DNA of 64,000 nucleotides, taken from NCBI RefSeq assembly GCF_001425785.1, contig NZ_LMDI01000025.1:1-64000 (forward strand), written 5' to 3'. The DNA is from Rhizobacter sp. Root1221 (lineage in GTDB: Bacteria > Pseudomonadota > Gammaproteobacteria > Burkholderiales > Burkholderiaceae_C). This document shows, one piece after another, positions 1 through 8,027 of the stretch (positions are counted from its first letter, which is position 1; the number at the start of each line of letters is the position of its first letter). The notes below the pieces were generated by a model that saw only the letters and a program-made list of their open reading frames with translations, searched no databases and had not been told where the DNA came from. A program made the translations under genes and the position numbers.

Positions 1-97
1 TCTCGATGAAGTAACCACCGACTGGAGAGCTGTATGCGGGAGAACCGCACGTACAGTTCGGAGGGAGGGGATGGCTGATGCCATTCCCTACCCCTAT
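1..97 (+). mobile_element. Group II intron, 3' end (domains V and VI)
   Basis: Bases 27-59 fold as a group II intron domain V: GAGCTGTATGCGG, a GAGA loop, then CCGCACGTACAGTTC, with the catalytic AGC triad at 28-30. Bases 61-97 fold as domain VI, with a candidate bulged branch-point A at 90, seven bases before a 3' end at CCCCTAT (97). The rest of the ribozyme and any reverse-transcriptase gene would lie left of the window. The intron is on the plus strand and ends seven bases from the stop codon of the minus-strand efflux channel gene, so it sits just behind that operon without breaking it. The exact 3' boundary is inferred from the fold. Confidence 0.8.
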
Positions 98-103
98 CAG
101 GGT

Positions 104-1546
104 TCACGGCGCCTGCCAGCCGCCCCCCAGCGACCGGATGAGCCCCACCGTGTTGGTGGCCCACAAGCCCCGCAACTGAACGGCCTGCCGCTCGATCGTG
201 AGCAGGTTGCGCTGCGCGTCCATCAGCTGGAAGTAGCTGTCCTCGCCAGCGCGGTAGCGCTTGTCGGCCAGCGCCGCGGCGCGGCGGGCCGACCCCACGG
301 CGGTGTCGGTGTAGGCCACACGTTCGCGCACGCTGCGCAGCCCGGAGAGGCTGCCCTCGACGTCGGCAAACGCCTGCAGCACCGATTGCCGGTAGTCGGC
401 CACGGCCCCTTCGAGCTGGGCCTCGGCGCGGCTCACCGCGGCCTTGTTGCGGCCGCCGTCGATGATGGGCAGCGAGAACACGGCGCTCACCAGCCAGCTG
501 CGGGCATCCCACTTGAAGAGGTTCTCCAGCTCGGCCGACGCGTAGCCGGCGTTGGCCGTCAGCGCGAGGGCCGGGAAGATGGCCGCCTTCGTGGCGCCCA
601 CGCGGGCGGTGGCCGCCTGCATGGACAGCTGCGCCGCGGCCACGTCCGGGCGCCGCTCGAGCAAGGCCGACGGCAAACCGGGCGGCACCACCGGCACCTG
701 CACCGTGTCGGTGAGCGGCGCCACCTCGAACCGGAAGTTCGCCGGGGCTTCGCCGAGCAGCAGCGCGAGTGCGTGTTCGAGCCTGGCGCGATCGCCGCGC
801 AGCGCGGCGGCCTCGGCCTGCACCGTGGCGAGTTCGGTGCGTGAACGGGCCACGTCGATCTCGGCCACGTCACCGGCCTGGAAGCGTTTGTCGATCAGGC
901 GCGCGTTTTCGTCGCGCAGCTTGACCGTGGAGTCGATCTGCGCGAGTTCGGCGTCGGCCGTGCGGATGGCAAAGTAGGTCTGGGCCACGTCACCCTGCAG
1001 TGCGAGCAGCACGGAACGGTAGTCGGCCTCGACACGCCCTGCGTCGGCGCGGGCGGCGGTCACGGTGTTGCCGACACGGCGGAACAGGTCCACCTCGTAG
1101 GTGGCGCCCAGGCCCGCACGGGCCAGGTTGCCGGCGGACATGGGCGTGCCGTCGGCGAAGCCGGCTTCGGCCGGCGCCTGGCGCGAACGGGAGCCACCCG
1201 CCGAGGCAGTCACCTGCGGCAGGCGGTCGGCCTGTGCGCTGCGCAGCGTGCTGCGCGCGGCCTTCACGCGGGCCGCGGCCGACGCGAGCGTGGGGTTGGC
1301 CTGGGCGGCACGTTCCTCGAGTTCATCGAGTTGCGTGTCGCCAAAGCTCGTCCACCAGGCCCCTCGGGCCACGGCTTCCGACGGCACGGCCGGCTTCCAC
1401 GTGCCCTGCGTGCCGGGCAGCTCGGGGATCTGGTTCTCCTTGAAGGCCGGGGTGATGCCCATGTCGGGCGCGGGCACCGACGGGGCGAGCGAGCAGCCAG
1501 CCAGCACGAGGGCGGCGGCAAGGGCAGAAAGTTTCAGGGTCATCAT
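104..1546 (-). CDS. RND efflux outer-membrane channel lipoprotein (NodT/OprM family)
   Basis: This is the outer-membrane exit duct of the tripartite pump encoded with the next two genes. The 480-residue product has a lipoprotein signal with lipobox LAGC (Cys18) and two long repeated coiled-coil halves rich in Ala, Arg and Glu, as in OprM-type channels, at normal family length. It is the last gene of the adaptor-pump-channel operon, eight bases after the pump stop. A GAGGAG ribosome site overlaps that stop. Two consecutive ATG codons (1546 and 1543) are possible starts, and the second has the better spacing. A group II intron ends just past the stop codon. Confidence 0.95.
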   Translation of the reverse strand: MMTLKLSALAAALVLAGCSLAPSVPAPDMGITPAFKENQIPELPGTQGTWKPAVPSEAVARGAWWTSFGDTQLDELEERAAQANPTLASAAARVKAARSTLRSAQADRLPQVTASAGGSRSRQAPAEAGFADGTPMSAGNLARAGLGATYEVDLFRRVGNTVTAARADAGRVEADYRSVLLALQGDVAQTYFAIRTADAELAQIDSTVKLRDENARLIDKRFQAGDVAEIDVARSRTELATVQAEAAALRGDRARLEHALALLLGEAPANFRFEVAPLTDTVQVPVVPPGLPSALLERRPDVAAAQLSMQAATARVGATKAAIFPALALTANAGYASAELENLFKWDARSWLVSAVFSLPIIDGGRNKAAVSRAEAQLEGAVADYRQSVLQAFADVEGSLSGLRSVRERVAYTDTAVGSARRAAALADKRYRAGEDSYFQLMDAQRNLLTIERQAVQLRGLWATNTVGLIRSLGGGWQAP

Positions 1547-1554
1547 CAGGCTCC

Positions 1555-4500
1555 TCAGGCCTCGATCACGTGGGATGCGCCCGAACCAGCCGGCGCACGG
1601 CCGCGGTCGAGGCGCACCGCCAGCTTGCGCAGCAGCACATAGAACACCGGGGTCAGGAACAGACCGAACAGCGTCACACCGAGCATCCCGGCGAACACGG
1701 CCACGCCCATGGCATGGCGCATCTCCGAACCGGCACCCGACGAGAACACCAGCGGCAGCACACCCATGATGAACGCGAACGACGTCATCAGGATGGGGCG
1801 CAGGCGCAGGTGGCAGGCCTCGAGCGCGGCTTCGACGATGCCCTTGCCCTGGTGTTCCAGGTCACGGGCGAACTCCACGATCAGGATCGCGTTTTTCGCG
1901 GACAGCCCCACCAGCACGAACAGCGCGATCTGCGTGAAGATGTTGTTGTCTCCCTTCGTCAGGTACACACCGAGCAAGGCGAACAGGATGGATGCCGGCA
2001 CGATCAGGATCACCGCGAGCGGCAGCGTCCAGCTTTCGTACTGGGCGGCGAGCACCAGGAACACGAGCAGCACGCACAGCGGGAACACGAGCACCATGGT
2101 GTTGCCGGCCAGGATCTCCTGGTACGTCAGGTCGGTCCACTCGAAGTTGATGCCACGCGGCAGCGTGTCACGGGCGAGCTGTTCCATGATGGCCTGGGCC
2201 TGGCCCGACGACACGCCCGGGGCAGCGCCGCCGTTGAAGTCGGCCGCCATGAACGAGTTGTAGCGCTCCACGCGGTCAGGGCCGTAGCTGCTGGTGATGT
2301 TCATCAGGCTGCCCAGCGGCACCATCTCGTTGCTGGCCGTGCGCACCTTGAACTGGCCGATCGACGAGGCGTCGGAACGGAACGCAGCGTCGGCCTGCGT
2401 GATCACCTGGTAGGTGCGGCCGAACTTGTTGAAGTCGTTCACGTACAGCGAACCGAGGTTGATCTGCATCGTGTCGAAGATGTCCGACAGCGGCACGCCG
2501 AGCTGCTTGGCCTTCGTGCGGTCGACCTTGGCGTCGAGTTGCGGCACGTTGATCTGGTAGCCCGAGAACACGCCCGCGAGCTGCGGCGTCTGCCAGGCCT
2601 TCATCTGCAGCGCCTGCACTGCCTTGAACAGTTCGTCCTGGCCCAGGTTGCCGCGGTCCTCGATGTACATCTTGAACCCGCCGATGGTGCCGAGCCCGTC
2701 CACCGGCGGCGGCGGGAACACCATGATGAACGCGTCCTGGATGGCGCCGAGGCGCTTGTTCACCTCACCCGCGATCTCGCCGCTGCTCAGGCCGGGGCCC
2801 TTGCGCTTGGAGAAATCGTCGAGGGTGTAGAACACGATGCCGGAGTTCGGCGCGTTCATGAAGCCGTGGATCGACAGACCCGGGAACGCCACCGCGCTCT
2901 TCACGCCGGGCACCGACTGGGCCACGTCCGTCATGCGGCGGATCACGCTTTCCGTGCGGTCGAGCGACGCGGCATCGGGCAGCTGGGCGAATCCCACGAG
3001 GTACTGCTTGTCCTGCGCCGGCACGAAGCCCGACGGCACGATGCGGAACATCACCGCCGCGAGCACCACCAGCACGAGGTACACGCCGATCGTGGCCGTC
3101 TTGTGCGTGAGCACCTTGCCCACGCCACGCTGGTAGCTGTTCGACGAACGGTCGAAGAAGCGGTTGAAGCGCTTGAAGAAACCACCGAACGCCCAGTCCA
3201 TCGCACGCGACAGGCGGTCCTTCGGGGCACCGTGGGGCTTGAGCAGCGCGGCAGCCAGGGCCGGCGACAGCGTCAGCGAGTTGAACGCCGAGATCACCGT
3301 GGAGATGGCGATGGTCAGCGCGAACTGGCGGTAGAACTGGCCCGTCAGGCCGGACACGAACGCGATGGGCACGAACACGGCGCACAGCACGAGCGCGATG
3401 GCGATGATGGGGCCGGACACTTCCTTCATCGCCTGCACGGTGGCGTCACGCGGACTCAGCCCGTTCGCGATGTTCCGTTCGACGTTTTCCACCACCACGA
3501 TCGCGTCGTCCACCACGATGCCGATGGCGAGCACCAGCCCGAACAGCGAGAGCGTGTTGATCGAGAAACCGAACGCGAGCATCAGCCCGAACGTGCCCAC
3601 CACCGACACCGGCACGGCCAGCAGCGGAATGATGGAGGCGCGCCAGGTCTGCAGGAACACGATCACGACGATCACCACCAGCGCCACGGCTTCGAGCAGC
3701 GTCATCACGACGGCCTTGATGGAGTCACGCACGAACTGCGTGGGGTCGTAGACGATGGCGTAGTCGACGTCCTTCGGGAAGTCCTTCTTGAGCTCGTCCA
3801 TCAGCGTGCGCACGTCGGTGGACAGCTGCAGCGCGTTCGACTGCGGTGCCTGGAACAGGCCCATCGCGACGGCGGGCTTGTTGTCGAGCAGCGAGCGCAG
3901 CGAGTAGACCTGCGCGCCCAGTTCGATGCGGGCCACGTCGCGCAGGCGCACCACGGCGCCGGTCTCGCCACCGGACTTGATGATGATGTCGCCGAACTCC
4001 TGTTCGGTGCTGAGGCGGCCTTGGGCGTTCACGGACAGCTGGAATGGCGCGTCCTTCGCGGGCGCGGCGCCCACCACACCGGCGGCCACCTGCACGTTCT
4101 GCTCGCGGATGGCAGCCACCACGTCGGGGGCGGTCAGGCCGCGTGCGGCGACCTTCTGCGGGTCGAGCCACACGCGCATCGAGTAGTCGCCGGCACCGAA
4201 GATCTGCACCTGGCCCATGCCCTGGACGCGGGTCATGCGGTCACGGATGTTGAGCACCACGTAGTTGCGGAGGTACACCTCGTCGTACGTGGAGTTGGGC
4301 GACAGCAGGTGGACCACCATCGTGATGTTCGGCGAGCTCTTGACGGTGGTGACACCGACCTGGCGCACTTCTTCCGGCAGGCGCGGCAGCGCACGCTGCA
4401 CGCGGTTCTGCACCTGCGTTTCAGCCTGCTCGACGTTGGTGCCGACCTTGAACGTGACGGTCAGGTTCATGCCGCCGTCGCCGGTGGCCTGCGAGGACAT

Positions 4501-4737
4501 GTAGAGCATGTCCTCGACACCGTTGATGGCTTCCTCGAGTGGCGCGGCCACCGTCTGGGCGATCACCGTGGGGTTCGCGCCCGGGAACCGGGTGCTCACC
4601 ACCACGGACGGGGGCACCACCTCGGGGTACTCCGAGATCGGCAGCTTGAAGATGGCGAGCAGCCCGCCGAGGAAGATGACGATGGACAGCACGGCCGCGA
4701 AGATCGGCCTGTCCACGAAAAAGCGTGAGACGTTCAT
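1555..4737 (-). CDS. RND multidrug efflux pump inner-membrane subunit (HAE1/AcrB family)
   Basis: Proton-driven inner-membrane drug exporter of 1060 residues, normal for AcrB/MexB proteins. It begins with the typical amphipathic MNVSRFFVDRPIFA segment and TM1. The TM4 proton-relay Asp pair is present at about 410-411 (GIVVDDAIVVVENVE). Large periplasmic loops follow TM1 and TM7. It would work as a trimer with the adaptor encoded upstream and the channel encoded downstream. The adaptor ends 21 bases before this start. Substrates cannot be read from the sequence. Confidence 0.97.
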   Translation of the reverse strand: MNVSRFFVDRPIFAAVLSIVIFLGGLLAIFKLPISEYPEVVPPSVVVSTRFPGANPTVIAQTVAAPLEEAINGVEDMLYMSSQATGDGGMNLTVTFKVGTNVEQAETQVQNRVQRALPRLPEEVRQVGVTTVKSSPNITMVVHLLSPNSTYDEVYLRNYVVLNIRDRMTRVQGMGQVQIFGAGDYSMRVWLDPQKVAARGLTAPDVVAAIREQNVQVAAGVVGAAPAKDAPFQLSVNAQGRLSTEQEFGDIIIKSGGETGAVVRLRDVARIELGAQVYSLRSLLDNKPAVAMGLFQAPQSNALQLSTDVRTLMDELKKDFPKDVDYAIVYDPTQFVRDSIKAVVMTLLEAVALVVIVVIVFLQTWRASIIPLLAVPVSVVGTFGLMLAFGFSINTLSLFGLVLAIGIVVDDAIVVVENVERNIANGLSPRDATVQAMKEVSGPIIAIALVLCAVFVPIAFVSGLTGQFYRQFALTIAISTVISAFNSLTLSPALAAALLKPHGAPKDRLSRAMDWAFGGFFKRFNRFFDRSSNSYQRGVGKVLTHKTATIGVYLVLVVLAAVMFRIVPSGFVPAQDKQYLVGFAQLPDAASLDRTESVIRRMTDVAQSVPGVKSAVAFPGLSIHGFMNAPNSGIVFYTLDDFSKRKGPGLSSGEIAGEVNKRLGAIQDAFIMVFPPPPVDGLGTIGGFKMYIEDRGNLGQDELFKAVQALQMKAWQTPQLAGVFSGYQINVPQLDAKVDRTKAKQLGVPLSDIFDTMQINLGSLYVNDFNKFGRTYQVITQADAAFRSDASSIGQFKVRTASNEMVPLGSLMNITSSYGPDRVERYNSFMAADFNGGAAPGVSSGQAQAIMEQLARDTLPRGINFEWTDLTYQEILAGNTMVLVFPLCVLLVFLVLAAQYESWTLPLAVILIVPASILFALLGVYLTKGDNNIFTQIALFVLVGLSAKNAILIVEFARDLEHQGKGIVEAALEACHLRLRPILMTSFAFIMGVLPLVFSSGAGSEMRHAMGVAVFAGMLGVTLFGLFLTPVFYVLLRKLAVRLDRGRAPAGSGASHVIEA

Positions 4738-4758
4738 GGAGGGTCTTCTTTCTGTTCT

Positions 4759-5940
4759 TTACTTCGCGGATGCCACGGCCACGCCGGACGCCGCGGTGGC
4801 CGCCATCGGCACGTCCTGCGGGGTCACCGGGGCGCCGGGGCGCACGCGCTGCAGGCCGTTGACGACGATGCGCTCGCCGGGTTTCAGGCCGGAACGGGCC
4901 ACGCGCAGGCCGTCGATCGACTGGCCCAGCTCCACCACGCGGTACTCGGCCTTGTTGCCTTCGCCGAGCACGTAGACGTACTTGCGGTTCTGGTCGGTGC
5001 CCACGGCGGCGTCCTGGATCAGGACCGACGACGTGCTGTTGGCCTCGGCGCCGATCTGCACGCGGGCGAAGAGGCCCGGCGTCAGCGTGCCGTTCTTGTT
5101 GTCGACGATGGCGCGCATGCGCACGCTGCTCGACGTGGGGTCGATGCGGTTGTCGACGAAGTCGAGGCGGCCTTCGCGCGGGAAGCCGGTCTCGTTCGCA
5201 AGGCCCAGGTGCACCTTGACGGCCGACGCACCACCGCGCGCGGCGGGGCCCAGCGCGAGGTACGTGGTTTCGTCACCGTCGAAGCTCACGTACACGGGGT
5301 CCACCGACACCACCGACGTCAGCACGACGTTGCCGTCGACCAGGTTGCCGATGGTGACTTCGGCCTTGCCGATGCGGCCGCTGAACGGCGCCCGCACCGC
5401 CGAGTACTCGACGTTGAGCTTGGCGCTGGACACGGCAGCCAGATCGGCCCGGGCGGCGGCGTCGAGCTGGCGCGCGTTGGCGGCGCGTTCGTCGAAGTCG
5501 CGCTGGGCGATGGCGTTGTCGGCCAGCAGGCGCTTGGACCGTTCGAGTTCCGTGCGGGCCAGTTCGGCCCGTGCAGCCGAGCCGGCGGCGGCGGCTTCAC
5601 CGCGCAGCATTTCGGCTTGGTAGGCACGCGGGTCGATCGTGAAGAGCAGGTCGCCCTTTTTCACCATCGAGCCGGGTTTGAAGTGGATGGCCTCGACCGT
5701 GCCCCGCACGCGGGCGCGGATCTCGGCCGATTCCACCGCCTCGATGCGGCCGGAAAACTCGTTGTGTTCCGTCACCTGTTTCGTCACCACGGCGGCAACG
5801 CTGACAGGGGGCGGCGGTGGTGCCGCGCCTTGCGCCTGCGCGTCGATCCCCTTCGAGCACCCCGAGAGTGCGAGCAGGCCGGCCGATGCGAGGGCGAGGG
5901 TGGTGGTGGTCAGGGTAAGGGAAAGCGGGCGGTCAGTCAT
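4759..5940 (-). CDS. RND efflux periplasmic adaptor lipoprotein (AcrA/MexA family)
   Basis: Membrane-fusion protein linking pump and channel. The 393-residue product starts with a lipoprotein signal ending in LSGC (Cys28), followed by barrel-sandwich, alpha-hairpin and beta-barrel segments typical of AcrA-type adaptors (FSGRIEAVESAEIRARVRG near the N-terminus). The open frame continues 72 codons upstream, but this ATG is chosen because it opens a clean lipoprotein signal. The start overlaps the stop of the hydrolase-like gene by eight bases, so translation is probably coupled. First pump gene of the operon. Confidence 0.95.
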   Translation of the reverse strand: MTDRPLSLTLTTTTLALASAGLLALSGCSKGIDAQAQGAAPPPPPVSVAAVVTKQVTEHNEFSGRIEAVESAEIRARVRGTVEAIHFKPGSMVKKGDLLFTIDPRAYQAEMLRGEAAAAGSAARAELARTELERSKRLLADNAIAQRDFDERAANARQLDAAARADLAAVSSAKLNVEYSAVRAPFSGRIGKAEVTIGNLVDGNVVLTSVVSVDPVYVSFDGDETTYLALGPAARGGASAVKVHLGLANETGFPREGRLDFVDNRIDPTSSSVRMRAIVDNKNGTLTPGLFARVQIGAEANSTSSVLIQDAAVGTDQNRKYVYVLGEGNKAEYRVVELGQSIDGLRVARSGLKPGERIVVNGLQRVRPGAPVTPQDVPMAATAASGVAVASAK

Positions 5941-6826
5941 GGGGAACCTCGGGGTCTTTTGAAAGAAGGACGGATGCAACGGACTTCGATGGGTGGGGTT
6001 TGGCGGGTTGAACGAAAGGGGCGAGGAACGCCTTGATGGCGTCGCGGCAGGCGTCGCTGCCGGCGGCTTCGCAGCGTTCGTCGACGCCGGCCAGTTCGCT
6101 GGCGGGCAATGCGGTGCGCTGCACCGGCACGCCGGCGCGCTCGAGCTTGTCGGCATAGGTGCGGGCGCCCGCGGTCAGCGCGTCACCCTCCGCGTAGACG
6201 ATCAGGGCCGGCGGCAGGCCGGCCATGCGGCTCGATTCAAGAGGGCAGGCGTACGGGTGCACCCGGTCGGCCGCCCGGGGCAGGTAGTCGCGGAAAGCGT
6301 CGCTGAAGGCCTGGGCCTCCCGGGCGCGCACCACGGGCTCGAACGGCGACGACCGCGACTCGCGCATGCTCGGGTCGAGCATCGGCATCAGCAGCACCTG
6401 GCCGGCCACCTTCGGGCCCAGCCGGTCGCGCGACATCAGCGTCGACACCGCCGCCAGGTTGCCACCGGCCTCGATGCCCGCGACGATCAGGTGCCGTCCG
6501 GTCCAGCCGCGCAGGCGGCTGCCGCGGGCGGCGGCCATCTTCAGCACCGCGTGGGTGTCCTCGATGGCAGCCGGGAACGGGTGCTCGGGTGCCACCGCGT
6601 AGCTGGGCGCAAGGATCGTCACCTGGCACTCCTGGGCGAGCGACTTCAGGCAGCTGTCGGCCGCGTCCAGGTCCGCCATGACAAAGCCGCCCGGCGGGAA
6701 AAAGACGAGCAAGGCCTCGGACTTGCGAGGACCCGCCGTGTAGAGGCGCAGCGTCAGCATGCCGCTGGCGCCTGGCCATTCGAACGTGTCGTCCGGTACG
6801 GCCTCGGGATGTGAAGGGCTGTTCAT
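5933..6826 (-). CDS. HSL-type alpha/beta-hydrolase homologue lacking catalytic Ser and His
   Basis: The 297-residue protein aligns by eye with hormone-sensitive-lipase-family hydrolases: LAPSYAVAPEHPFPAAIED and AGGNLAAV are both present. The oxyanion HGGG is FPPGGF (residues 43-48). The nucleophile motif GDSAGG is GIEAGG (117-122), putting Glu119 where Ser should be. The Asp-containing stretch YAEGDAL remains, but no His is visible in the usual C-terminal place. I infer a non-catalytic, perhaps ligand-binding, relative. It is the first gene of the efflux operon, coupled to the adaptor, and divergent from a LysR gene. Start chosen at the ATG that opens the hydrolase homology. Confidence 0.8.
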   Translation of the reverse strand: MNSPSHPEAVPDDTFEWPGASGMLTLRLYTAGPRKSEALLVFFPPGGFVMADLDAADSCLKSLAQECQVTILAPSYAVAPEHPFPAAIEDTHAVLKMAAARGSRLRGWTGRHLIVAGIEAGGNLAAVSTLMSRDRLGPKVAGQVLLMPMLDPSMRESRSSPFEPVVRAREAQAFSDAFRDYLPRAADRVHPYACPLESSRMAGLPPALIVYAEGDALTAGARTYADKLERAGVPVQRTALPASELAGVDERCEAAGSDACRDAIKAFLAPFVQPAKPHPSKSVASVLLSKDPEVPHD

Positions 6827-6917
6827 GAAACTGCTGGTAAGCACCGGGTGAATCTGGGCAAAATCGATGCGCCGCGACCTTGTGCAGCGCAGCACGAACT
6901 GTATTTGTCGTTGAACA

Positions 6918-6939
6918 CGAGATAAACTACGAAATCTCG
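6918..6939. promoter_or_regulatory. Inverted repeat, candidate LysR operator of the efflux divergon
   Basis: Perfect 6-bp arms CGAGAT and ATCTCG with a 10-bp spacer, in the 138-bp gap between the divergent lysR and efflux genes. It lies 25 bases before the LysR start codon in an AT-richer stretch. LysR proteins usually bind such a site, repress themselves and activate the divergent operon with an inducer. The binding role is inferred. Confidence 0.5.
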
Positions 6940-6964
6940 GAATGACTGTTCAGGATTCAAGACA

Positions 6965-8002
6965 ATGGACACGATCAAGGCCATGCGTGCCTTTGTGGGC
7001 GTGGTCGACACCGGTGGGTTCACCCGGGCGGCCGAACTGCTGGGCACGCCCAAGGCCACCCTGTCCGCCAGCGTGGCCGAGCTGGAGGCGCACCTGAAGG
7101 TGCGGCTGCTGCACCGAACCACCCGCCGTGTCTCGGTCACCGCAGACGGCGCCGCGTACTACGAGCGCTGCGTGCGCATCCTGGAAGACCTGCGCGACGC
7201 CGAGGAATCCTTCTCGTCGCGCCAGGCCAACCCGCGCGGGCGGCTGCGGGTGGACGTGGCCTCCGCGGTGGCGAGCCGGCTGCTGATCCCGTCGTTGCAC
7301 ACGTTTTTCGAGCGCTACCCCGACATCCAGCTCGAACTGGGCTGCAGCGACGGCCCGCTGAACCTGCTGAGCGACGGGGTCGATTGCGCGCTGCGCGGTG
7401 GCGAGATCGAGGACCAGTCGATGATCGCCCGGCGCGTGGGCACGATGCACATCGTCACGTGCGCCACCACGTCGTACCTGGCGAAACACGGCCGCCCCAG
7501 GCACCCGCACGACCTGAAGAGCCACGTCTGCCTGAACTACTTCTCGCAGCGAAACGGCCACCTGTACGACTGGGACTTCTCCCGCGACGGCCAGCGGGTG
7601 TCGCTGCCGGTGGGCAGCCCGCTGACCTTGAACGACACCAACGCGTACGTCGACGCCTGCCTGGCCGGCCTTGGCGTGGGGCGCCTGCCCACCTACATCT
7701 TCAACCAGTACCTCGAGTGTGGTGCGCTCGAACTGGTGCTCGGCGAATGGCTCTCCGACCCCACGCCCTTCCACGTGGTTTACCCTTCGAACCGCCACCT
7801 GTCGCCGAAGGTGCGGGTGTTCGTCGAGTGGGTCGCTGAAATCTTCGAGCACCACGCAGGCATGCAGTTGTGCACGCGGCTCAGTGCAGCGCAGTGCGAT
7901 TGGGTGTGCCAGGACGGCGCGAGGGATGCGCCGGGCAACGACGCGGAGAAAGTGGCAGGGAAGGGCGCGGGGAAAGGCGCGGTGCCGGCCTTGCCCGGAT
8001 AA
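6965..8002 (+). CDS. LysR-family transcriptional regulator, likely efflux regulator
   Basis: Winged-helix HTH at residues 1-60 (MDTIKAMRAFVGVVDTGGFT, then AAELLGTPKATLSASVAELE), linker helix, and periplasmic-binding-fold effector domain at about 90-300. At 345 residues it is some 40 longer than usual; the extra C-terminal tail is Gly/Lys/Ala-rich and may be a read-out into non-conserved sequence. It is divergent from the hydrolase/RND operon and is its probable local regulator. The sequence resembles the CrgA/DntR-like subgroup that ends in LLHRTTRR-type wing sequences. Confidence 0.92.
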   Translation: MDTIKAMRAFVGVVDTGGFTRAAELLGTPKATLSASVAELEAHLKVRLLHRTTRRVSVTADGAAYYERCVRILEDLRDAEESFSSRQANPRGRLRVDVASAVASRLLIPSLHTFFERYPDIQLELGCSDGPLNLLSDGVDCALRGGEIEDQSMIARRVGTMHIVTCATTSYLAKHGRPRHPHDLKSHVCLNYFSQRNGHLYDWDFSRDGQRVSLPVGSPLTLNDTNAYVDACLAGLGVGRLPTYIFNQYLECGALELVLGEWLSDPTPFHVVYPSNRHLSPKVRVFVEWVAEIFEHHAGMQLCTRLSAAQCDWVCQDGARDAPGNDAEKVAGKGAGKGAVPALPG

Positions 8003-8027
8003 CAAGAGCAAGACAGGGAGATTCGAG

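Noticed and set aside
1570-4728. Long plus-strand open frame (over 1000 codons) across the RND pump gene
   Set aside because: Antisense shadow caused by high GC; the translation is His/Arg/Glu-rich and matches no fold, while the minus strand encodes AcrB-type sequence.
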